A DNA stretch of 64,000 nt from Scedosporium boydii (Eukaryota; Ascomycota; Sordariomycetes; Microascales; Microascaceae). Of this stretch, positions 55,385-64,000 are shown in pieces. The notes under the pieces are model-generated. The model was not told the DNA's origin, ran no database searches, and saw only the letters and a program-made list of their open reading frames with translations. Where the stretch lies: the NCBI GenBank assembly GCA_002221725.1, contig NJFT01000016.1, positions 248,001 to 312,000 of the forward strand. The letters are read 5' to 3'. Made by a program: the position numbers and the translations under genes. How positions within the stretch are numbered: the first letter of the stretch is position 1; each line of letters starts with the position of its first letter.

Positions 55385-57906
55385 TCACGTTTCACCCTTT
55401 GCCAAATCCATGACCCTCACAAGGCCAGATGCAGTCGCTATAGCCGCCCAGAATCCATGCTCCAGATTTGGATTCCACTCCATGACCATAATCCTCGTAA
55501 AAGGCTCGTGGTTGATCAAAGCCCTCGTGTCCTTACTCACGGGCTCGTCATCCCCACTCACCTCGGCCGCAGAGTTCTGTTCCTCGTCATCCACCTCCAT
55601 CGGGCCGGCACCACCCTCCTCCCCGTCCTCATCCTCCTCCTGGTCGCCCTCTTCATCCTTCTTCATTTTCTTTTTCGGCGTCCTCGTTGCCTTCTTTTGC
55701 CCCGTATTCCGAATCGAGCGTCTCCGGTCTATCCTCCACACATTCGCCTCCTCCTCCCACCCCTGCAAAATCCTCACCGCGCCCCTCACCCCCTTAAACT
55801 TCTCCTCCGCGGCGGCCTCCTCCGACCCCGGCCCGTCAAACCTTTCCGCGGGGCGAAATTCATGTTCAAACACCTTTAGCTTCAACGGCCTATCCTGTCT
55901 CGACGCGAAAATCTTCTTCGACCCGTTGCAAGCCCACACCGAACCGTCCCTAAGGCCGGTGAGAAGAAACGGGTGCGTGTACCCCGCCGCAAGACAGGTG
56001 AGCAGGCTAGGAGAATCGGCGACGCGGCGCACATGGGGGAAGTACCGATGGTGCATGAAGCCTACTGACGTCTCCGTGACGGAACCCGAAGGGTAGCAGG
56101 ATAGGAAACCCTGGAGGTGGTCGTGCCATTGGAGGAGGTTCGGCTGCGTCGTGATCGTGGTGCGGGTGAAGCCGGTGGTTTCGTAGGCTGGGCAGGTGAA
56201 ATCGATTAAGGCGGGGAAACCGCTTACGGGGGAGGAGGCGACGAGGTATGGGCGGGAGGGGTAGCCGGTGGCGATGTCGACGATGTAGGTTGTGTGGATG
56301 GGGTGGCGGGAGAGAAGGACGAGGGGGTAGAGGGACCAGAGGGCTAGGGTGCCGTCGGTGTAGCCGACGACTATTCGGTTGGTGTTGACCCAGGCGAATG
56401 CGGTGGCTTCGACCCCGTCTTCGTCGGGGATGGATAGAGTAAACATTGGTGTTTCGACCTTGGCTGTTTGGATTATTAGTATCTGGAGCAGAGTGTGGAG
56501 TGAAAAGAAGGAAGGATATGAGTGGTGGTGCACTTACAGAATGTTGAGCGTTCCTTCGGCTTCACATTCTCAATTTCCAACACACGAACCTTGCCATCTC
56601 CCGTAAGGACACCAAGCAGGCCAAGAAGAGATTCATCAGCCGGCGCAACCGGGCACCACTTAATCCGCCTTGCCCTCCCCCAGTCAAACATCAAGGTCCT
56701 CAAGAGAATCGCAGGATCCGCCTTTGGTACCATGACATCGAACTTCCCCTTCTTCGCACTAAACTTCCAGAATTGAATAATGCCATGCTTCCGAGATCCC
56801 TTGTACGCGTCCTTCTCAGCCGTGTTGGGGTGATGTTGATCCGAATGAGGCACGACGCAGAGGGCGAGAACTTGGTCGGTTTTATCAACGCGGGGCGCCC
56901 AGGCGAGAGAGAGGACGAGACCACCCACATCGAATATCCACCCTTTTGGTTGCTTGCCACCTCCGCGACTCGTGTTGCCGTCGATGGGGAGGTTGAGCTC
57001 GTTTAGAGAAATGGCTCTATTGGCGCCTCCGGGAAACGTGGCTTCCGTCTGCTCACCATAAGGACCTAGCAGTACCACGAGATTCCCTTCTGGCTTTACC
57101 AAATACGGCGCCATGCCGGCCTTACTCAATTTCACACACTTTTGGCGGTCTCTGATGTTCTCGTCCTTCCTGTACCTCTCTATCCACTCGCTCCACGCCT
57201 GCTGTTGCGAGGCCTCAAATCCAGGTGGCAGCCATGGCGTACGGATTGGTATCGTAGAGTCGCCGTCTGTAGGCCGTTCGGGGAGTGTGTCGAGGCCGTA
57301 CCACCGGTTGAGCATGTTGTAGGCCAACATGGTATGCGCCTCATCGGGTCCATACATGTACTGGAAGATATGGGGTGTTTTGCGCTGACGCTTAAACGGG
57401 CCCTCGTAAGCGCGAGTGGTTTTCTTGGAAAATGGATATGGCTCAATTTCGTTGGGGTCGACATCTGCTTTTCCAGTCCTTTCTTCTGTTTTGCGGACAC
57501 GAATTTCCGCCGACGCGTCGCTTTCGGCACTTGATTCTTCATCTTCATCTTGGTCCTCGATCGAGGCGCTTTCGTCCCCTTCGTCCCCCTCCTCTTCATC
57601 GTCTTCCTCCCGGTATTCTCCACCTTCGACCTCGCTTAATTCTTCTTCCTCCTCTTCGTCCTCTCCGCTAGCCGCCTCACTTCCGGCTTCCTCCTCACCC
57701 GATGCACCCGCACCCTCAGGATCAGCATCCTCTGGATCGTTTCCTGATTCTTCGACGGCCGCTCGCCGAGCGGAAGCATTCCTCTTTGGCTTCCTACTCT
57801 TGGGCATCAATGCCAACACCGTTACCTCTTCTTCAGGCTCAGATTCGGGCTCGGCGCCTCCAGGGACCGGCCTCCTCAGCCTCGTTGAGCGTCGGAGAGG
57901 AGGCAT
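55385..57906 (-). CDS. TFIIIC subunit, Tfc6-like WD-repeat protein
   Basis: Two exons, complement(55385..56463, 56538..57906), 815 residues. The 74-nt intron has a perfect TACTAAT branch and acceptor ACAG. TFIIIC is the RNA polymerase III factor that binds the B box of tRNA genes; Tfc6 (yeast 91-kDa tau subunit, fission yeast Sfc6) is a beta-propeller in the B-box-binding lobe. The N-terminus MPPLRRSTRLRR is basic, followed by a very acidic segment (about 20-140). The rest looks like a degenerate propeller: GKVRVLEIENV, VVGYTDGTLALWSLYP, HTTYIVDIATGYPSRPYLVAS and GLRDGSVWACN. The last third carries a lysine- then glutamate/aspartate-rich insert (about 700-760). Assignment rests on resemblance to fungal proteins annotated as Tfc6. 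Another WD protein is possible but less likely. Confidence 0.75.
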
Positions 57907-58346
57907 GGTGGAAATGTGCGGAATTTACTTTCTTAGAGGGCGCTTGTGTTGCGTTGATTGGGGTTCTTGATGATAATAAACGGCATTCTCAACATCCTAG
58001 TTGGTCGAGAAATTGGGTTGTGAAGATGAGAGTTTCATGTGAGATTGAGAGAGGGTGGACGAGGGTGCGTGAGCCGTGGAGAAATATTGCTGAAGTCAAG
58101 TGGTTCATGAGATCAATTAATTGATCAATCGATTGATTTTGGTGGGGGTCGACACCAGTGCCAGCGAAAAATAGTGTAGAGCAGCCTCACGTCGCTCCAA
58201 GCCGCTGACACTAACAGAGTTTGGTGCTTCAATTGATGGATGCGGATGCGACACACTGTCCAAGTGATGATAAACATTAGAAAAAAAATATTTGGGGAAT
58301 ATTTCCATGAAAATTGACGCCTCGAGCTCATGATCAATTGACTATT
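57907..58346. other. Promoter of the Tfc6-like gene
   Basis: These 440 bases lie between the start of the Tfc6-like gene and the 3' end of the TRAPPC12-like gene, both on minus. No gene is seen. Confidence 0.5.
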
Positions 58347-59929
58347 CTACAGCTTAAAGTCCGCATTCGATCTCTCCCATCCCCTCTCGGACTCTTCCAT
58401 CGAAGCAACCTTCTCCGCCAACCTCAACTTGAGGCCCTTCTTGTTTCGTTCCGTGCACAGCTCATAGATGGTCGACAGATTTTGCAGAAGTGTGTGCGAA
58501 GAGAATCCTTGTTGTACTAGATCCTCGAGCAAGATCCTTGCCTACGGTGACTTCAGTTAGCATGTGCCAGAGCAGCGGATAATAGGAACAAAGCAAGCAT
58601 ACCTCTGACATCTTTCCCATGTATAAGAGGCAAACGGCCATGTTCATGCCAACCATTTCATCTCCCTTCTCTTCATCTTCGTTGATCGCCCGCCACTTAT
58701 CCAGCGCCGCTTCGAACTCCCCATCCGCCATGTCCGCGAGAGCAAGGACGACCTTCTCGCCCACTTTCGCCGATGACTCGCTCCTAGAGATCACTCGCCT
58801 TGCCTCGTCGGCATTTCCAATGTGGAGCCATAGCAACGCCCTAGAAAGCGCCACTTTGCCATCCCCGCGATCCTTCAAAGTAGAGAGCTGATACGCCGCG
58901 CCGGATAAATCATCCATCTCGATGAGCGCACCGGCGATTTTAATCCCCACGGTATGTAGCCTGTCCTTCCACAGCTCCCTTGCCGAATTATCATGAGCAG
59001 CCTTGGCCCTAGCGATATTGTCTCGCGCTTCACGGGCGAGGTCGTGGAAACTCATGACGGCCCTCCGCGGATCGCCAAACCCGAGGGCTTGAAGCCTCAC
59101 GTTCAACACGCGAAGGTCCCACGGTACCAGGTGCTCGCCAGTCAGTTCGTCAATGTACAACATGGGATTGTTCATGTCCTCGAACGCCTTGACCTCCTGC
59201 GCCGCCTGAGGCATGGCATCAATAAGCGTTAGACATGATAGCCGTATATAAAGAAGGTTGAAGATTTTCTTGTGGTCGGTGGGATCTATCCTCGGAGCCC
59301 CAGGCGACGCCGATGTGAGCTCTTGGACTGCTGCTATGGCGGCGGCGCGATAGAACCCCTTGGCTAGTAACTCCTCCAAAGGGGTATCTGGGCTAGGCTG
59401 TTTGGGTGAGTTGCGGAAGGCAAGGGGGACGTTGAGAGGAGTGAGCGGGTGGTATATCTCCGGGCGGAGAAGGAAACTAAAGTCCCTCACGGTGGAGTCT
59501 TTCTGCTCCTGCATTATCGGAACTGGAGAGTTGACGCCAGATCGAGGAAGTGGTGATCCCTGTCTCGATAACGAAGTGCGATCCCGAGCTATTCTTATTG
59601 CTGGGGACTGTGGACGTGGGGTAGATAAAGGTGAGCTTTATGGAGCAGTTAGATCTTGGATTTGCCGATGAAAATTAGAAAGAAATAATCTCGAAAAAAA
59701 TGTTCTTACTCTTCAAGATCTAAAGGACCCTTGGTCGATGATCTTGGCCTCGCTGGAGATACGTTTTGACTCCGATTAGTTTGACTATCTCGAGTTTGTG
59801 TAGCCCCTCACCATCAGGACAGCGCGGCGACGCATGACTCCCAGTTTGGAGTTCTATGTAATACATACCCTTCGTGACGGACTTGTTCCTGGAATGCCCA
59901 TGGCTTCCTAACCTCGGTGAACCCTCCAT
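58347..59929 (-). CDS. TRAPPC12-like TPR protein
   Basis: Four exons, complement(58347..58541, 58603..59635, 59710..59788, 59869..59929), 455 residues. TRAPPC12 is a TPR subunit of TRAPPIII, the Ypt1/Rab1 exchange factor complex in secretion and autophagy. Support: the segment ending DELTGEHLVPWDLRVLNVRL, repeated helical TPR-like units (about 150-390), and the C-terminal SSHTLLQNLSTIYELCTER followed by ESERGWERSNADFKL, like the human C-terminus. The simplest start would be 59514. However, the sequence upstream is coding-like across two introns (74 and 80 nt), giving GPLDLEDSPLSTPRPQSP and SPRLGSHGHSRNKS. I therefore extend to 59929. The frame stays open further to 60055 (with PSKPPFAVSDQPRDP before this ATG), so the true start may be there or in a further exon. 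The N-terminal 100 residues are Ser/Pro-rich and probably disordered. Confidence 0.75.
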
Positions 59930-62900
59930 GGGATCTCGAGGTTGATCACTGACGGCAAATGGCGGTTTACTGGGGACTGGGAAAACCTGACCGTTTTTGT
60001 GCAATGCAGATACAGCGTACCACGCAGTATTGGATGGCCTGTATGTTAATAGCAAGGAGGGAGTCTAAGGAGATCAAATAGCTATTATGAAGTGCATTTG
60101 ATACTGTTCGTTTGCGGTGGTCAAGGCAGAGAGGCCCAAAACGAGCTGCGGCGCGTTGGTGATTGCGATGTCCTCACCGACTTAGTCATCACACTCCATT
60201 CCAAGTCTCATTTGATTTGATTCCATCTCATCAAGACTTCAATCTTTTCAATTCTCACCAGTTTATAATGCGCCAAAATGATTTTCAACACAATTAAGAT
60301 AAAATAATCCGCGCAATGAAATGTCCATGTTTTAATACTCTTGTTTGAAGACGATGAAAATGCGTCACTGCTGGCTCATACTCGTCAAACCCAATGACTC
60401 GTCAGCTTCAGTAATGGATATTGATCAGTCTCGTCCTTCAGGGAACTGACGTCGCATTCTTGGACCGACTGACAAGGAGAGCAGGGTGGAAGAACTGCGC
60501 TTATGCCACACAGTCGGGGGAGGGAGTCTGACGGTGAGGGAGGTGCTCTAAGCTTAAAGGGGATGAACTTAAGATCATCTTAAATCCCACTACATTAATG
60601 GTCGCCAAGCATTGAATATGCAAGATATTAGAAGAGACGAGGTGGGATTGGAGTTGCTACCTCTAACGATCTCCAAGATTCCCATGATCGGTCCGTGGCA
60701 AAGATTTATCTGGTCGATCTACATACATAGCCTCTGGCTGATCAGGAGGAGCTCTTATGCTAAGCATTAGGCTACCATGGAGTGAAGAATAGGGGAGGCA
60801 GACCCCATTTTCCTTTGAACTCTTTAGTATGCGCACATCCGACTCTGCTGTTCATTGCCTGGGAGTATCAAGCGATTTTGCTGCACGCTGTATGGACTCA
60901 TTCCACCAGTTCGACCTTTACGAGTTTAGATCCGACTAAGTAATATCCCAGGGTCAAAAAATACTCCTCGCAAGTGGAATAAAACAGACAACTTGGCTTT
61001 TCCGTGGTGCCGGGCGACTAATGACACCAAAAGAGAAGCAGGGTCGGCCGGCATAGCCATGACCTGGCCTGGCCAGAAGGAGTACCGCTTTGCCACAAAA
61101 TAGTACAAAAATCTCTATGCGAATCTTCCCGGGTTCGCAGGAGCGCTCAATCCACCGATGTAGGGATGGCGGAAAGTATTAGTGGTGCTACGACACTCGT
61201 AGGAGCGACGCCGGCCGGGCAACAGTTTTGGGTAACATCACAAGGCAATTGCTCGGTACGTCGTCCCGAACTTCATCGTGATACCAGATTTGAAGCAGAG
61301 TGCACTGACTGGGGACGCCCGAAAATTGTTCCCCAGGGAGGGGTCCAGGGGCGGGCCCGTGAGGGTGGTTGAGAAATCCATCGATGGTCAACGGCGCCTA
61401 CTGAATCTCGTCCGAGAGAGCACGGGGTCACGCTAGATCAAGAGACAGGCCTGCCCGGAGACCCAAGGGGTTGGCGAGGCCGTTTTAGAGTTTCTTTGTA
61501 AGAGCCTGCCCGTACTTGTGCCTGGATGAAGATTGGGATGATGGGAGGGTGGGTTTGGTTTAGACCCAATGGTCAGAGACAGGAACTGACAGGCACGGAG
61601 AAGCAGGGATTGGCTCCCGTCAGGGAGGTGTCATACAACGGCAGGGGTATTAATAGGCACAGCTGGAATCCGGTAAACTCAGCCGATGCAGGTGAGAATC
61701 GAGGATCATGAAGTACGAAGTCATCTCCTTTGATGGAAGGACAGAGGGAACATATCCATCTTGGTCCCTTGAAGAGAATTTTGAAAATGCATGTTTATAG
61801 TAACCGCCGGTGATGTGGCTGTGATTGAAGAGAGAGCCTCAGAGAGACTGTGAATGTGAAGATGAAGGCCGAAGGGGTGATGAAACTTGGGGAAGGAACC
61901 CTGCACTAAATTGTTTACATGATCACGATCAGGAGTCGTTCTTGCTTCCACATCAACATCATCACTGCCTCGGTAATTCCAAGCTGGCATCTTGAATTAT
62001 TTCTTCTGCATGCAAGCTAAAATAGCCATTTCCATCTTCATAAATTCTTCCCCTGCCAATTTACCATCCGCGGATCTTGTCGGATCCGCGCTGAGATGAT
62101 CCGGTCTTGTCAAACCGGGTTCGAAAGAGGGACTCGGACCCCTGTCGAAACGTCGCTTCAGCACAACTTGCGGCCCACCGTGTCTGATCTACATCTCAGA
62201 TCGACCCCAGGTTTCCTGCCACAGCAAAATTTCTGTTTTGGGGATTAGACGTTCACTAATAGGCTGCGAAATGTACGAATTAGTCTTTCATCGCCACCCG
62301 CTTGAGCCTGCCCTTGCTTGCCTGATACGCTACCACTCGACCATCAGCTTGGGACACTCGGCTCGCTTAAGCATTATGGTTGACTTATAGGATCGTCGAG
62401 GGCATCAATTCTTTGGGAAATTATAGTCGACTCGGTGCTATGCAGAAATCATCAGCGCCCTGCCTTACCGTGCTGGCAGGGAGATCTGAGAGAGGGGAAC
62501 GAGGATGAAGTATCGTGGAATTGACGCACTCACCCCTCTCACTCTCTTACATTGATTCGGTCAACTTGCATGGACTGGCGCTTAGATCTTTTGAAGGCCA
62601 CGATGTCTACCCTTGTCAAGCTTCACCCCAAACCTCTCCACCCCTCAAGGGTGCCTCAAACCCGGGCGACCCCTTCTCGGTAACCGCGTTTCTTGCTTTA
62701 ACTGGCAATGCTGGTAGCCTATCTCATGTTGCCAGGTTCATCCGGTGGCCCCGTTCATGCCCCTCCACCTGCTTCATGCCATGCCTTACCCATGTCGTGA
62801 CAGACCTGAATCCTGGCCCACCTTGCTGGGCCCTGACAGATCTTGACATGCCGCACCGCATGTGTTTTACCTTCGGCTCAACCTCCTGTCAACCCTTGTG

Positions 62901-63335
62901 AATTTCCTCTTGGGCAGTCACCCCAACTTACCCAAGTTCTGTCATCCGATGTGCTGATAGGTAAATTGGTTTCGCAGATCGCCTGGGCATCGCCGCTCTC
63001 CCAAGATCCCTTGGGCTATATTATCTCGGCTGCTCCCTCGCCGTCATGTTGCCCTTCACTTCTTTCCTCTCCAGGCTTTACTGAGCTTGACCTTTTCAAA
63101 CACTCGGTCTTTAACCTTTCGTTTCTTTTCTTTGCATTCTTTTCCTTGCCGCGAGTTCTGTGAACTCTTCCATTCTTTCCACTCATTTTTGGATTTTATA
63201 CGACATTTAAAGGAGCTTGTTTGTGTGTGCCTATCTTCTTCGATTCGTCGACTGCAGTCAAGACAGTCTCTCTTTCAGAAATATATCGACCAGTGTCTAC
63301 TCTAAGAAAAAAGAAGAAGAAAGAAGAAAAAAAAA
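59930..63335. other. 3.4 kb gene-free stretch before the last gene
   Basis: Apart from the possible extra N-terminal coding of the TRAPPC12-like gene (to about 60055), no gene is recognised. It holds a pair of hairpins at 62069-62118 and, just before 63336, a purine-rich tract (63304-63335) that runs directly into the next ATG. Confidence 0.5.
62069..62118. other. Two adjacent hairpins with the same loop core
   Basis: The first has a perfect 8-base stem (CGCGGATC/GATCCGCG, 62069-62090, loop TTGTCG). The second has a 5-base stem (CCGGT/ACCGG, 62101-62118, loop CTTGTCAA). CTTGTC occurs in both at the same place. Just downstream on the minus strand is GGTCCGAGTCC, one base off the Pol III B-box consensus. 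No complete tRNA fold was found. Confidence 0.4.
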
Positions 63336-64000
63336 ATGAAGTACCAGAACCAAGTCGTCGCTGCCCTCTTGGGTCTCGCCTCCGCCAACCCCGTCATCCA
63401 CAAGCGCGAGGTCCCTCAGGAACAGTCTCACCTGCTCTATCTCCAGATTGTCAAGGAGTTCCTCGACCTCAACAACCCCCTCGGAATCGTCGACCCCGTC
63501 TTCGGTCTCCTCGGCAACGCTGCCGCTGCCGACGGTGTCACGGCCGATATCAACCTCGACTGCCTCAAGCAGTTCACTGCCGACCAGGCCTTCACGAATG
63601 CTAAGGAGATTGGTGATGTCCGCGGTATGGCTGCGGCCTTGGTCTACCAGGCTCTCGAGCGCAACACTGGCGGTGTCGGTGTCAAGAGCGTCATCTGCCC
63701 CGAGGACGCCGTGAACCCCGAGATTGCGGCCTTTGACCAACATCAGGACCCTGCCTCGGACGGTGCCACGGCGCTCAACACTGGCATTACTCTTGAGCTC
63801 GCTAAGCAACTTGCTCTGATTGGTGTCGATCCCTTGGTGGCCCTCGAGTCGGGCACTTTCGCCCCCGGTGATGTAAGTTAGCTACGGATCGCGGATGTAT
63901 CGAAGGGTACTTAAGCTAACAAGGACTCAAACAGGTCAACGACCCCACTGGTGCAGGCAACACTTGTGATACCGCTGGTGATCTCCCCGGCTGCATCTTC
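63336..64000 (+). CDS. Secreted protein of unknown function (cut by window end)
   Basis: Exons 63336..63872 and 63935 to beyond 64000; 201 residues are visible. The intron is 62 nt (donor GTAAGT, branch GCTAAC, acceptor ACAG) and phase 0. The signal peptide is residues 1-17 (MKYQNQVVAALLGLASA), followed by NPVIHKR with a dibasic KR at 23-24 that could be a Kex2 site. The mature part is alanine/leucine-rich and helical, with scattered cysteines (NLDCLKQF, KSVICPED, GNTCD, PGCIF) that could pair. It resembles conserved secreted proteins of filamentous fungi with no known function; I do not name it. The leader ends in an unusual A/G-only tract against the ATG. The 3' end is outside the window. 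Confidence 0.85.

Overview
The window is nuclear DNA of a filamentous ascomycete (Pezizomycotina). A Sordariomycete is my best guess, from the style of the proteins only. The evidence is many short introns (mostly 47-100 nt) with GTRNGT donors, CTAAC/CTGAC-type branch sites and YAG acceptors. The gene families also fit: a Zn2Cys6 regulator, an acetamidase-type amidase, a fungal monocarboxylate-type transporter, a Prp4 kinase with an arginine/serine-rich tail and a Tfc6-like TFIIIC subunit. There are no bacterial operon features, no CRISPR array and no convincing tRNA or rRNA gene.

Layout. From 1 to 36 kb the window is very gene-poor. It holds one secreted proline-rich repeat protein (2805-4451, +) and one Ran1/Pat1-like protein kinase (12691-14332, -). 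These are separated by an 8.2 kb stretch and followed by a 21.7 kb stretch in which I recognise no gene. From 36 to 42.7 kb lie the spliceosomal kinase Prp4 (-), the small ribosome-associated protein TMA7 (+, divergent from Prp4) and an eight-exon monocarboxylate-type MFS transporter (-). A frameshifted, N-terminally lost metallo-beta-lactamase-fold hydrolase follows (about 43.6-44.2 kb, -).

From 44.7 to 51.8 kb there is an amidase (-) and a divergent DHA1-type MFS transporter (+), followed by a Zn2Cys6 transcription factor (+). This is a plausible small, inducible amide-use module, and its shared promoter carries three evenly spaced CCAAT boxes plus GATA sites. From 54 to 60 kb are housekeeping genes: a PAQR/haemolysin-III-type membrane protein (+), a Tfc6-like TFIIIC subunit (-) and a TRAPPC12-like TPR protein (-). 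The window ends inside a secreted protein gene (63336 onward, +).

Intron/exon structures were read by hand from donor, branch and acceptor signals and checked for frame closure. Every complete spliced model closes exactly in frame. The observations most worth a second look are: a dispersed 9-mer TACTYCGTA found 13 times, almost always between genes; a 617-nt Prp4 intron that stays open in frame for 197 codons; the CCAAT array between amidase and transporter; and the modular secreted protein with two related helical blocks and four dibasic sites.
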